Source: JANMCE01 sp031410595
GTDB taxonomy: Bacteria; Actinomycetota; Acidimicrobiia; Acidimicrobiales; Ilumatobacteraceae
Assembly (NCBI GenBank): GCA_031410595.1
Contig: JANNZM010000144.1
Coordinates: forward strand, 26,936 to 90,935
DNA length: 64,000 nt
Direction of reading: 5' to 3'
Below the pieces are notes generated by a model. It did not search any database. It saw only the letters and a list, made by a program, of their open reading frames with translations, and had not been told where the DNA came from. Below are positions 8,426 through 16,412 of the stretch, piece after piece; position 1 is the stretch's first letter, and each line of letters starts with the position of its first letter. A program made the translations under genes and the position numbers.

Positions 8426-10300
8426 ATGACAGCCAAGCGGGCATTTCTGGTGGCGGCAGTTCTGGCGGCTCCCCTTTCCGTACTTCTCAGCGTCGGTGCT
8501 GGCGGAGCAGCCTCGGCCGCCCCGGCCGGGTTCCACGCCATCACACCCCAGCGGGCGCTCGACACCCGCGACAGCGCTCCGATCGATGGTGGGTCGTCAC
8601 GCTCGGCGCACATCGTCGGGGTCGGTGGCGTACCGGCCTCGGCTACGGCGGTTGCGTTGAACGTCACGGTCACCGGTCCCGATGCCACCGGCTTTCTGAC
8701 CGTTTATCCGGAAGGCGCAGCCCGGCCCGACACATCGAATCTGAACTTCGTTACCAATCAGACGGTGGCCAACATGGTGACCACCGCGCTCGGCACCGGC
8801 GGAAACATTTCGCTGTTCAACGCCTCACTCGGCGCAACAGAGGCAATCGTCGATGTGGCCGGATGGTACGACAGCGGTTTCCACGCCGTAGCGCCCACCC
8901 GGCTCATGGACACCCGCAACAAACTGGGCGGCAGCACGGTCGGTGAAGACCAGACCCAAAACCTGGCCGTCGCCGGCCTGGCCGGCGTGCCGGCGGGCGC
9001 CACGTCGGTCGCGCTCAACGTCACGGTCGTGAACCCGACGCACTCCAGCTTTCTCACGGTCTGGCCCGCAAACACGCCGCGTCCAACCGCTTCCAATCTC
9101 AATTTCGTCGCCGGACAGATCGTGCCGAACATGGTCACGGTCGGCCTGAACGGCGGCGCCATTTCGGTCTACAACGCGTTCGGTACCACCGACGTCTTAG
9201 TCGACCTTGCCGGCTGGTTCGACGGGGCGCTCCACTCGGTCGCTCCTACGCGCATTATGGACACGCGGGCGAATCAATGCCTGCTCAAGATGGGCCCGGA
9301 CGAGACTCGTCTGGTTGCCGTCGCCGGCCTCGGAGGCGTACCGGCCAATGCCGGTGCGGTGTCGCTCAACGTTACCGCCGTCAACCCAACGCAATCGACG
9401 TTCCTTACCCTGTGGCCCAGCGGGCAGTCCCGCCCGACCGCCAGCAATTTGAACCCGATCGCCGGCATCGTGCCCAACATGGTGACCGTCGGGCTGGGCG
9501 CCGATGGGCGCGTTGCGCTCTATAACTCAGCTGGTGTGGTCGATGTGCTTATCGACGTGAACGGTTGGTACGACGGAGCAGGTGCGGTGTCCCCCATTGG
9601 CACGTGCGAAACGGTCGGCGCCAAGCCTTCTCTCGATACCAATGGGGCCGAACCAGCGCCCGGTAACAACGACACGTTCCGCGCGGCCAAGTACGGCCAG
9701 TCGGGCGAAAACGTGTCCGCGCTGCAGCACCGTCTGTACGAACTCGGGTACTGGGTGGCCGACTTCGACGGCTATTACGGCCAGGTCACCGGCCAAGCCG
9801 TGCTCGCCTTCCAGAAGTACATGGGCTTGGCGCGCACCGGCAACCTCGATGAGTGGGGTGCGTTCCTCCTGTCGATGCAGAGCTACAAGCCCGTCGCCAC
9901 GTCGAAGTCCGGCGACATCACCGAGGTCGACAAGGGCAAGCAGTTGCTGTTCTTCGTGAAGAACAGCAAGACCGTCTGGACGCTGAACACCTCCACCGGT
10001 TCCGACATTCCGTACACCGAGGTGAACCAGCGTGACGGCGGCACCATAGATGGCGATGCCCACACCCCCGAAGGTCGCTTTCGCATCTACCAGGCCTACA
10101 GCGACGGTTGGGAGAAGGGTCAGTTGGGCGAGCTGTATCGACCCCGCTACTTCAGCGGTGGTGCAGCCATCCACGGCGCGCCGAACATCCCTGGCTATCC
10201 CGCATCGCACGGCTGCGTCCGAGTGAGCACCACCTTCATGGACTGGGTGTGGGACACCAACCTGCTGCCCATGGGCTCCAACGTGTGGGTGCATAACTAA
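8426..10300 (+). CDS. Secreted L,D-transpeptidase with three N-terminal repeat modules
   Basis: 624 residues. A signal peptide (residues 1-32, ending AASAAPA) is followed by three modules of about 116 residues starting at F36, F152 and L269. Each opens with an F/L-H-x-[IV]-[TA]-P-x-R-x-x-DTR signature and ends in a G-W-[YF]-D/V-D-[VL]-[AN]-G-W strand. A peptidoglycan-binding-1 domain spans about 420-480 (SALQHRLYELGYW). A YkuD domain ends the protein, with the catalytic set HGAP and SHGCVRVS (Cys597). It should form 3-3 crosslinks in the cell wall. The ATG is chosen because the signal peptide begins there and a -10-like box lies 8 nt upstream. The repeat modules occur in many actinobacterial surface proteins, but I know of no established function. 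Confidence 0.88.
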   Translation: MTAKRAFLVAAVLAAPLSVLLSVGAGGAASAAPAGFHAITPQRALDTRDSAPIDGGSSRSAHIVGVGGVPASATAVALNVTVTGPDATGFLTVYPEGAARPDTSNLNFVTNQTVANMVTTALGTGGNISLFNASLGATEAIVDVAGWYDSGFHAVAPTRLMDTRNKLGGSTVGEDQTQNLAVAGLAGVPAGATSVALNVTVVNPTHSSFLTVWPANTPRPTASNLNFVAGQIVPNMVTVGLNGGAISVYNAFGTTDVLVDLAGWFDGALHSVAPTRIMDTRANQCLLKMGPDETRLVAVAGLGGVPANAGAVSLNVTAVNPTQSTFLTLWPSGQSRPTASNLNPIAGIVPNMVTVGLGADGRVALYNSAGVVDVLIDVNGWYDGAGAVSPIGTCETVGAKPSLDTNGAEPAPGNNDTFRAAKYGQSGENVSALQHRLYELGYWVADFDGYYGQVTGQAVLAFQKYMGLARTGNLDEWGAFLLSMQSYKPVATSKSGDITEVDKGKQLLFFVKNSKTVWTLNTSTGSDIPYTEVNQRDGGTIDGDAHTPEGRFRIYQAYSDGWEKGQLGELYRPRYFSGGAAIHGAPNIPGYPASHGCVRVSTTFMDWVWDTNLLPMGSNVWVHN

Positions 10301-10308
10301 CCCCGAGG

Positions 10309-10314
10309 TAGCGT
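10309..10314 (+). promoter_or_regulatory. -10-like box for the oxidoreductase pair
   Basis: TAGCGT lies 6 nt before ATG 10321, just after the transpeptidase stop. It suggests the two flavodoxin-fold genes have their own leaderless promoter. Confidence 0.4.
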
Positions 10315-10320
10315 GGTCTG

Positions 10321-10911
10321 ATGCGAGCACTCGTCATTCACGCCCATCCCGTGGATGACGGTTACTCAGCGGCGCTGTTTTCTACCGCGGTGTCGGCTCT
10401 GCAACGTGCCGGCCACGAGGTGCGATCGCACCAGTTGTACCAGGAGGGCTTTGCTGCCGCTATGAGCCCCGCCGAGCACCACGCCTACCACACCGACCGG
10501 CCGATCATCTCCGACGAAATTCAGCATCACGTTGACGACCTACAGTGGGCAGACGTGCTGGTGTTCGTCTACCCAACATGGTGGGCGGGGCTGCCTGCCG
10601 TGCTGAAAGGTTGGCTCGAACGGGTGATGGTGCCCGGCGTCGCTTTCGCGTTCGATGAGAAGTCGGGCAAGGTGAAGCCGAACCTGCGCAACATCCAACA
10701 TCTGGTGGGCATCACCACATACGGTTCGGCACATTGGTCGAACTGGCTCACCGGTGATGGCGGTCGTCGCACGACCATGCGAGCGTTACGCATGCTGTGT
10801 CCGCTGCGCGCCCGCCGCCACTGGTTCGGCCTCTACAAGATGGATACCTGCACCGACAACGACCGGGCCGCGTTCTTGGAACGCGTGGCTGCCGGGGTCC
10901 GCGCCCTGTGA
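10321..10911 (+). CDS. Flavodoxin-fold NAD(P)H dehydrogenase (quinone), KefF/MdaB-like
   Basis: 196 residues of the flavodoxin-2 family. It has the N-terminal strand with AHPVDDGYSAALF (FMN phosphate loop), a VFVYPTWWAGLPAVLKGW segment typical of this family (residues 82-99), and a GITTYGS loop near 125. Such enzymes reduce quinones with NAD(P)H through FMN. It overlaps the paralogous downstream gene by four bases (GTGA), so the two are translationally coupled, perhaps as a heterodimer. The substrate is unknown. Confidence 0.82.
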   Translation: MRALVIHAHPVDDGYSAALFSTAVSALQRAGHEVRSHQLYQEGFAAAMSPAEHHAYHTDRPIISDEIQHHVDDLQWADVLVFVYPTWWAGLPAVLKGWLERVMVPGVAFAFDEKSGKVKPNLRNIQHLVGITTYGSAHWSNWLTGDGGRRTTMRALRMLCPLRARRHWFGLYKMDTCTDNDRAAFLERVAAGVRAL

Positions 10912-11492
10912 GAGTGCTGGTCGTGTACACCCACCCGTCGCCATCGAGCTATACGGCGTCAGTGTTGACTCGGGTACTCGCCGGTCTCGACGCGGCCGGC
11001 CATGACGTAGACCTGCTCGATCTCTACGCCATTGGATTCGACCCGATGCTGTGCGCTGAGGAGCGCTTTCGGTCCGGCGACGATCCGGCGACATCGCCGA
11101 TGGTGCAGTCACACATCGCACTGGTACGGGCCGCAACGGCTGTCGTATTCGTGCACCCAACCTGGTGGTCGGGTCCGCCTGCCATGCTCAAGGGTTGGAT
11201 CGATCGCGTCTTCGTAGCCGACGTGGTCTATGCGGTTGGCCCGTCAGGTCGTATGCGGTCGGGGTTACGTCACATTCGCTACCTCGTGGTGGTCACCTCC
11301 CACGGTTCGGCCAAGCACGTCAACATGATCGAAGGCGAGTCAGGCAAGCTCCTGTTCGGCCGCTCGATCCGCCGCTTGATCAGCCTCCGCGGCCGCTTCC
11401 GATGGATCGCCCTCTACAACATCGACCGCTCCACCCCCGCTCAACGCCAAGCCCACCTCGCCCACGTCGAAGCCACCATGACCCGTCTCTAA
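10908..11492 (+). CDS. Flavodoxin-fold NAD(P)H oxidoreductase, paralogue of the upstream gene
   Basis: 194 residues starting at GTG 10908, which overlaps the previous stop (GTGA). An upstream in-frame GTG at 10797 would lie inside the neighbour and lacks family features. It has the same fold marks as the neighbour: N-terminal YTHPSPSSYTASVL, the VFVHPTWWSGPPAMLKGW segment, and VVTSHGSAKHVN. A duplicated pair of FMN quinone reductases read as one unit suggests a heterodimer or divergent substrates. The 227 bp that follow (11493-11719) hold no gene I can support. Confidence 0.82.
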   Translation: MRVLVVYTHPSPSSYTASVLTRVLAGLDAAGHDVDLLDLYAIGFDPMLCAEERFRSGDDPATSPMVQSHIALVRAATAVVFVHPTWWSGPPAMLKGWIDRVFVADVVYAVGPSGRMRSGLRHIRYLVVVTSHGSAKHVNMIEGESGKLLFGRSIRRLISLRGRFRWIALYNIDRSTPAQRQAHLAHVEATMTRL

Positions 11493-11719
11493 CCTGTCGC
11501 TTCGATACGGCTTATTCGGCCTGCGGGGAATCAGTTCTCAGCAGCGTTGCCGGGCGTTTTCGCTTGACGTCCCGACGACGACCCCAAACCAGAACCAAGC
11601 CATGGTCGTTTGACTTCAGTGTCAGACAAGCGGTATCCGCGGCTCAAAAGCCCGGGTTGCGAATGCCGGTTCCATCGCTGGTTGGTTTCGCGCCGACCGA
11701 GCGCTTCGGGGCGCGATCG

Positions 11720-12160
11720 TCACGATGTGCGGGCTGGGCGGGCGAGGCCTTCGGGCAGGAGCGTGAAACCGGTGCTGTGTTTTGGGCGAACAAGGTAGAA
11801 ATCGCGTCCGTTCATGCTGGCGAGATCTGTGATGTCCATCCGCTCAGCGATCGCAACAATCGCCGAGTCGGCAAGCCCCAAGGGTCGATCAACGTAGGTT
11901 TCGACAAGCTCACGAACGCGGACCCAGTCATCTTTGGTGAGATCAACAATCGTGATCGGGCCGGCTGTCACCAGGCGGACGTACGCTTCCTCAGCGGCGG
12001 CGCCGAGCTTGAAACGGATCAGGCGGGCCGCTTCGCCGACCACGACCGCCGGCGTCACCAACTCGCGTTTCCGGTCGCGCAGCAGCGCAGCCCATGCCTT
12101 GTCAGTCGGGCAATCAACATCGGCGGCGTCGAGCCAGACGTTCGAATCAACAAGCAACAT
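11720..12160 (-). CDS. VapC-like PIN-domain toxin
   Basis: 146 residues starting MLLVDSNVWLDAAD, the first conserved Asp of PIN ribonucleases being residue 5. Later acidic positions are Glu in VVGEAARLI and Asp in GLADSAIVAIAE near residue 100, with a further Asp in MNGRDFYLV. PIN toxins cut RNA, often tRNA, until bound by their antitoxin. The start is chosen at the domain boundary; upstream in-frame codons run into the antitoxin gene. The antitoxin gene ends 16 bp upstream. Confidence 0.8.
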   Translation of the reverse strand: MLLVDSNVWLDAADVDCPTDKAWAALLRDRKRELVTPAVVVGEAARLIRFKLGAAAEEAYVRLVTAGPITIVDLTKDDWVRVRELVETYVDRPLGLADSAIVAIAERMDITDLASMNGRDFYLVRPKHSTGFTLLPEGLARPARTS

Positions 12161-12176
12161 CAGGGCAGGGCCGGGT

Positions 12177-12440
12177 TCAGGCCGGGCGAGCGAGTTGCGC
12201 TGCGGAAAGTTCGTCGCGTAGTTCGTGAATCGTGCGCGGCTGATGATCGCCAGACGCGCCGCAACCAAGGAACGCTTCCAACAGATCGGCATCTTCATCG
12301 GGAACGTCCCGCAACACTGGGAGGTCCGGCGAAGCTTCCATCAGGTCGGCAGCGACTTCATCAACGCTCGCGCCGCGCTCGATCGCCAGCAGGCGCAGCC
12401 GTTCAGCGAGCCGATCATGAACAGTGAGGACCATCGACAT
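12177..12440 (-). CDS. VapB-like antitoxin
   Basis: 87 residues from ATG 12440. The N-terminus, VLTVHDRLAERLRLLAIERG, looks like a strand plus helix of a ribbon-helix-helix DNA-binding antitoxin, and the acidic C-terminus (PDEDADLLEAFL) fits toxin binding. ATG 12440 is preferred because TACACT lies exactly 7 nt upstream; ATG 12470 and 12434 are alternatives. It directly precedes the PIN toxin. The class is inferred from position and composition rather than strong motifs. Confidence 0.65.
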   Translation of the reverse strand: MSMVLTVHDRLAERLRLLAIERGASVDEVAADLMEASPDLPVLRDVPDEDADLLEAFLGCGASGDHQPRTIHELRDELSAAQLARPA

Positions 12441-12447
12441 ATCTTCA

Positions 12448-12453
12448 AGTGTA
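12448..12453 (-). promoter_or_regulatory. -10-like box for the vapBC-like operon
   Basis: TACACT on the minus strand, 7 nt before ATG 12440. No clear -35. Confidence 0.35.
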
Positions 12454-12524
12454 GAACCCGCACGCACCATTTGGACAGGAATAGAAACCGACCTGCTGGA
12501 ACCTTTGAGTACCGCTCCAGTGTT

Positions 12525-13286
12525 CTACCTCCGCACCAGCGAACTGACGGGTAGTTGGCGGGCGAAGACGATTTGGAGTTCGAGGACGCCTTTGTTCTCC
12601 ACTGTCACAATGGCCGGGATGGTCGGCGGCTCGATGGCATAGTCGGCCATCAGGATGTCGGTCTTGCCTGCCACATCGATTCGGTCACCGCTCCAACGGG
12701 CCTCCAGGTCGAGCGCAATTTCCTTGGTGACGCCGTGCAGGGTGAGCATGCCGGTGGCCTTCACCGGTAGCTCGGCACCGATCTTCGGGGCTCCGCCAAG
12801 AACGATGGGAGCCGACAGAACGAAGGTTGCCTTGGGGAACTTCGTGCTCTCAATTCCTCTGACCTTGATCTGCGAATCCCTCCTGGCCTCGTCACTCTTG
12901 AGCGCGGTCATGTCGGCCTCGAAGTTCGCTTCGGAGATAGTTGCGCCTGCAACGACAATGCTGCCGGTGACGCCTGCGGTACGGCCGACGGCGGTCTTCT
13001 TGACAGCACCGGCCGCGAAGACTTCATCCACCCGGTACCCGACGAACGTGTCGGCTCCGGTCGCAACTTTCCAAGCGCCATCAGCACTGGTGCCGCCGGG
13101 AGCGATGGCGGTCGATCCGGTTGCGCCGGCCGCTGGCGAGGTTGCGCCGGACGAGCCGGGTTGGACAACAGTGGTGAGCGCCGGAAGGGCCGCCTCCTTC
13201 ACGTTGTCCGAACGCAGGAAGAACCATGCGAGCACCCCGCCGATGATCACGAGCGGAATGAGGACGGCGAGCACGACACGACGCAT
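12525..13286 (-). CDS. Membrane-anchored YceI-family protein
   Basis: 253 residues. An N-terminal transmembrane anchor (VVLAVLIPLVIIGGVLAWFF) is followed by an Ala/Thr/Gly-rich linker and a YceI lipocalin-like domain from about residue 90: TFVGYRVDEVF, a RDSQIKVRGIESTKFP segment, and LTLHGVTKEIALDLEA. YceI proteins bind isoprenoid or amphiphilic ligands in the envelope. ATG 13286 is supported by TACGCT 6 nt upstream and by starting just before the anchor. Its stop lies 84 bp beyond the VapB start. Confidence 0.85.
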   Translation of the reverse strand: MRRVVLAVLIPLVIIGGVLAWFFLRSDNVKEAALPALTTVVQPGSSGATSPAAGATGSTAIAPGGTSADGAWKVATGADTFVGYRVDEVFAAGAVKKTAVGRTAGVTGSIVVAGATISEANFEADMTALKSDEARRDSQIKVRGIESTKFPKATFVLSAPIVLGGAPKIGAELPVKATGMLTLHGVTKEIALDLEARWSGDRIDVAGKTDILMADYAIEPPTIPAIVTVENKGVLELQIVFARQLPVSSLVRR

Positions 13287-13292
13287 CCCGCC

Positions 13293-13298
13293 AGCGTA
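13293..13298 (-). promoter_or_regulatory. -10-like box for the YceI gene
   Basis: TACGCT on the minus strand, 6 nt before ATG 13286. Confidence 0.4.
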
Positions 13299-13323
13299 GG
13301 CCGCGACCTCACCGCTACGAGTC

Positions 13324-13456
13324 GGCTCCCGTCGCACCCGTTCGGGACCGCAGCCGCCCGGTCCGCGGAACTACCGGTCGAGCCTCCGCACGAGGAGGCT
13401 CCGGTCGCACCCGTTCGGGACCGCAGCGGCCTCGTCCGCGGAACTACCGGTCGAGC
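13324..13456. repeat. Two 60-bp tandem copies (period 73) at the 3' end of psuG
   Basis: Copies at 13324-13383 and 13397-13456 differ at only a few positions. Each contains the sequence encoding the last residues and TAG stop of psuG, so the second copy is in the gene and the first lies just downstream. The duplication therefore includes a spare stop codon and 3' end. An inverted repeat lies in the join between copies. Confidence 0.85.
13380..13401. terminator. Hairpin between the tandem copies, possible psuG terminator
   Basis: GAGCCTCC, a 6-nt loop, then GGAGGCTC: a perfect 8-bp GC-rich stem 43 bp beyond the psuG stop. There is no U-tract, so intrinsic termination is uncertain; it may only stabilise the 3' end. 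Confidence 0.4.
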
Positions 13457-14355
13457 CGGGCGATCGCCACGGCGACCTGGGCGGCTATCGATGCGTTGTT
13501 CTCGGCCAGGGCGAGGTTGGCGGGGATGCTCCGTCCGGCGGTGGCATCGCCGATGCGACCAAGCACAAACGGAGTGATAGCAGCACCCGTGATGCCAGCC
13601 GCATCGCAGTCAGCCAGGGCGCTCTGCAACACCACATCGAGTCCGACTGGATCGATTTCGTCGGCCTCGGGAATCGGTGCGGTGAGCAACACACCGACCT
13701 CGGGGCGGCTTCGGTTGGCGAAGACCTCGGCAACCTCATCGGCCGACGCCACCCGGTGCGGCACGGGCAGGCCCGACGAGCGGCTATAAAACGCCGGAAA
13801 CCAGTCGTGCTGCCAGCCGAGGACGGGCACGCCATAGGTCTCGAGGTACTCCAACGTGCGGGCCAGATCGAGAAAGGCCTTGGCTCCTGCGCACACGGTA
13901 ACCACCGGGTGGTTGGCCAGTGCGTCGAGATCGGCGGAGATGTCTCCCGTGAGTTCTGCGCCGCGGTGGACACCTCCGATGCCACCGGTTGCGAACACCT
14001 TGACGCCCGCCTGGTGCGCCAGCATGACGGAGGCCGACACCGTCGTTGCGCCGAACTCCCAACGCTGCGCGACGGAAACGGCAACATCCCGTTCGGCGAC
14101 CTTGCGACCGGCACCGAGGATGCGTTCATGTTCGTGCTCGTCAATGCCGACACGGGCAACGCCATCGAGAACCGCGGTCACTGCGGGCACCGCTCCCTGC
14201 GCCCGCACCGCTGCGATGCAGCGGCGAAGTGCTTCTCCATTCGCCGGATTCGGCAGTCCGAGGTTGGAAAAGATCGTCGATTCCATCGCCACGATCGGCG
14301 TGTTGTCGGCCAGGGCCTGGGTCACTTCGGGTGAGCAGCGGATGATCTGTGGCAC
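13444..14355 (-). CDS. psuG: Pseudouridine-5'-phosphate glycosidase
   Basis: 303 residues. Family landmarks are VAMESTIFSNLGLPNPANG near residue 22 (with the metal/phosphate-binding Glu), VFATGGIGGVHRGAELTGDIS near 120, VCAGAKAFLDLARTLEYLE, and VLGWQHDWFPAFYSRSSG. The enzyme cleaves the C-C glycosidic bond of pseudouridine 5'-phosphate to uracil and ribose 5-phosphate. It starts at GTG, 9 bp after a PfkB kinase, as in psuK-psuG operons. Its 3' end is part of a 60-bp tandem duplication. Confidence 0.92.
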   Translation of the reverse strand: MPQIIRCSPEVTQALADNTPIVAMESTIFSNLGLPNPANGEALRRCIAAVRAQGAVPAVTAVLDGVARVGIDEHEHERILGAGRKVAERDVAVSVAQRWEFGATTVSASVMLAHQAGVKVFATGGIGGVHRGAELTGDISADLDALANHPVVTVCAGAKAFLDLARTLEYLETYGVPVLGWQHDWFPAFYSRSSGLPVPHRVASADEVAEVFANRSRPEVGVLLTAPIPEADEIDPVGLDVVLQSALADCDAAGITGAAITPFVLGRIGDATAGRSIPANLALAENNASIAAQVAVAIARLDR

Positions 14356-14364
14356 GCAGAGGTT

Positions 14365-15213
14365 CTACAGGCTGGCGCCGGGGACCATCAATACGCGGGC
14401 GGCCAACCTGTTTCCCGCGACCACGGCCTCGTGAGCGGCCACGCCATTGCTGAAGGCCTGGAGGAATCCGGCGGCAAACGCATCGCCCGCCCCGGTGGCG
14501 TCGAGCACCTTTCCAACCGGTAGCACCGGAATTCGCACGATCGCTCCGGCTGAATCGATGACCTCAACGGGGCCCGGGCCGTGCTTCACCACCAGCAGAC
14601 CGGGGCCCTTCCAACGATGCTGGAGACCAAGAAGAGCCGCTTCCTCCTCATTGGCGAACACGATCTGGGGAGCGACGCCGTCGAGCCAGGTGAGGAAACG
14701 GCCGACGCCGTACGCCTTCAGCATTGCGGTGGACGAACAGTCGACACTCGTGCGCACCCCCAACTTCTTGGCCAGGGCGAACGCTGTCGTCGCCGTGGAC
14801 GCCAACGGTTCTTCAACCAGGCAGTACGCCGGTACGTGCAACCACCTTGCGTCTTCCAGCATGCGAGGGGTAAGTGGATCGACCCGTGATGCCGAGCCTC
14901 GATCGGTCAGAAAGCTGCGCTCGCCGTCGGCCGAGACGATGACCACGATCGAGCCGGTGCGACCGCGCCGATGCGCTGCCATGGTGACCCCAAGGTCCGA
15001 CATCTCGTCCACGAATCGGTCACCGAGTGCATCGATACCGATCGAACCCACGAAACACGACTCCGCATCGAGAGCGGCCAGAAACGCGGCAACGTTGGCG
15101 GCACTTCCGCCGCGGCGACGGGTGATGGTGGCTGGCGTGTCGGTGCCCGGTGCGATGGGCGATTGCAGCCAGACGACGACGTCTTCAACGAGGTCGCCGA
15201 GACAGACGATCAT
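14365..15213 (-). CDS. PfkB-family sugar kinase, probably pseudouridine kinase
   Basis: 282 residues. It has the N-terminal PfkB signature (GGSAANVAAFLAAL, about residues 35-48) and the C-terminal signature with catalytic Asp, DATGAGDAFAAGF, near residue 240. PfkB enzymes phosphorylate nucleosides and sugars. The adjacent psuG makes pseudouridine the most likely substrate (PsuK role), but adenosine or ribokinase-like specificity cannot be excluded. The ATG overlaps the stop of the upstream methyltransferase by four bases. Confidence 0.82.
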   Translation of the reverse strand: MIVCLGDLVEDVVVWLQSPIAPGTDTPATITRRRGGSAANVAAFLAALDAESCFVGSIGIDALGDRFVDEMSDLGVTMAAHRRGRTGSIVVIVSADGERSFLTDRGSASRVDPLTPRMLEDARWLHVPAYCLVEEPLASTATTAFALAKKLGVRTSVDCSSTAMLKAYGVGRFLTWLDGVAPQIVFANEEEAALLGLQHRWKGPGLLVVKHGPGPVEVIDSAGAIVRIPVLPVGKVLDATGAGDAFAAGFLQAFSNGVAAHEAVVAGNRLAARVLMVPGASL

Positions 15214-16376
15214 TGCTTGTCGAACCGGGCGACCACCTCGACGTGAGGCGTGTGGGGGAACAAGTCGATCATCGTCGCGTTGCTCAATGTGTAGCCACGT
15301 GCCGCCAACAGTTTGGTGTCCCGCGCCATGGCCACGGGGTCACAGCTCACCAGCACCAAGCGCTCGGCGTTGCATCTCACCAGCACGTCGACAGCAGCGG
15401 ACCCAAGCCCGCGTCGCGACGGATCGGCAATAACAACGTCGGCCGGTTGTGGCTGCCACCGCTCGATCGAAGAGCAGACGGTTGTGGCATCACGATCCGC
15501 AAGGTTGGCGCGGGCATCCAGGCTGGAGGACGGGCTCTCCTCTATGGAAATAACGCTCGCCTCAGCACCCAACGCCGACGCAAACAAACCGACGCCGCCG
15601 TAGGCATCGATGAATGTCTTGCCGACCAACGACCCCGCCGCTTCTGCCACTGCGTCGACCAGCGCAGCAGCTCCATCGGTTCGGGTCTGGAAGAACGAGG
15701 TGGAGGTGATCTGAAAGGTGCGGCCAGCGACGACCTCGTGCACAATTGCTTTCGGCCCGCTGGCCACGCCAGTTGGCAGGAAGCCATCTCGGAAGATCGG
15801 CCGAGGATCGATCAGTACCGTCCGCTCGCCCGACGCCACACCAACCCGCAGGGAGACTTCGTCAGCCTTCGGAAAGCGACCCTCACTGATGATTTCCTGC
15901 AGCAGCGGATGGGCCACCATGCAGTCGTCGATCACAACGGTGTCGTGCGACCGAGCCTTGCGAAAGGCCAGCCGATCACCCGTGACCACCATGCGCAACG
16001 AGGTGCGGAACCCCTCCGATGGCAACCTCGGGCCCATGTCCACCACCGGCTGGGCCACTCCGCCCGTGCGCCGCAACGCGTCAAGGACGATCTGGTGCTT
16101 CATTTCGCGCTGGCCCTCCACCGAACTGTGCATCCACCCACAACCACCGCAACCTGCCCGGGCGTGCGCACATGGCAACGACGTGCGATGAGGTGATGCT
16201 TCGACCACCTCCACCACGTCGGCGCGGGCGAAGTCCTTCTTCTGCTCGATGATCTTGGCTCGAACCTGCTCGCCCGGCAGGCCGCCCCGCACGAAAACGA
16301 CCCGGCCGGAAGGCTCCCGGGCGATGGCGTCGCCGCCGGCAACAACGCCGGTCAGGGTGAAATCAACGGTGGTCAC
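15210..16376 (-). CDS. TRAM-domain 23S rRNA m5U methyltransferase-like (RlmD/RumA family)
   Basis: 388 residues. An N-terminal TRAM domain (VDFTLTGVVAGGDAIA) is followed by an iron-sulfur-type motif CAHARAGCGGC near residue 75, a Rossmann methyltransferase core (AYGGVGLFASALG), and the C-terminal catalytic/nucleotide motif VLVSCDPVAMARD with DLFPHTPHVE. The family makes 5-methyluridine in rRNA or tRNA. The start is GTG 16376, with TACGCT 8 nt upstream; longer frames would overlap divergent rpe. It is first in the psuG operon, linking uridine modification with pseudouridine breakdown. The exact target base is not decidable. Confidence 0.85.
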   Translation of the reverse strand: MTTVDFTLTGVVAGGDAIAREPSGRVVFVRGGLPGEQVRAKIIEQKKDFARADVVEVVEASPHRTSLPCAHARAGCGGCGWMHSSVEGQREMKHQIVLDALRRTGGVAQPVVDMGPRLPSEGFRTSLRMVVTGDRLAFRKARSHDTVVIDDCMVAHPLLQEIISEGRFPKADEVSLRVGVASGERTVLIDPRPIFRDGFLPTGVASGPKAIVHEVVAGRTFQITSTSFFQTRTDGAAALVDAVAEAAGSLVGKTFIDAYGGVGLFASALGAEASVISIEESPSSSLDARANLADRDATTVCSSIERWQPQPADVVIADPSRRGLGSAAVDVLVRCNAERLVLVSCDPVAMARDTKLLAARGYTLSNATMIDLFPHTPHVEVVARFDKQ

Positions 16377-16384
16377 GGGCCGAG

Positions 16385-16405
16385 AGCGTACCGGTCGGGT
16401 ACCGT
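16385..16405. promoter_or_regulatory. Back-to-back -10-like boxes between rpe and the m5U methyltransferase gene
   Basis: Minus-strand TACGCT (16385-16390) lies 8 nt before GTG 16376, and plus-strand TACCGT (16400-16405) lies 7 nt before ATG 16413. Both genes would be leaderless; the whole divergent region is 36 bp. Confidence 0.45.
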
Positions 16406-16412
16406 CATTCCC

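Noticed and set aside
11620..11719. tRNA-like text in the gap after the second flavodoxin-fold gene
   Set aside because: I could not build an acceptor stem or anticodon arm; the gap 11493-11719 shows no gene.
11165..12427. 420-codon plus-strand frame across the flavodoxin tail and VapBC
   Set aside because: Its translation is low-complexity Arg/Pro text antisense to the PIN toxin and antitoxin, which have recognisable residues.
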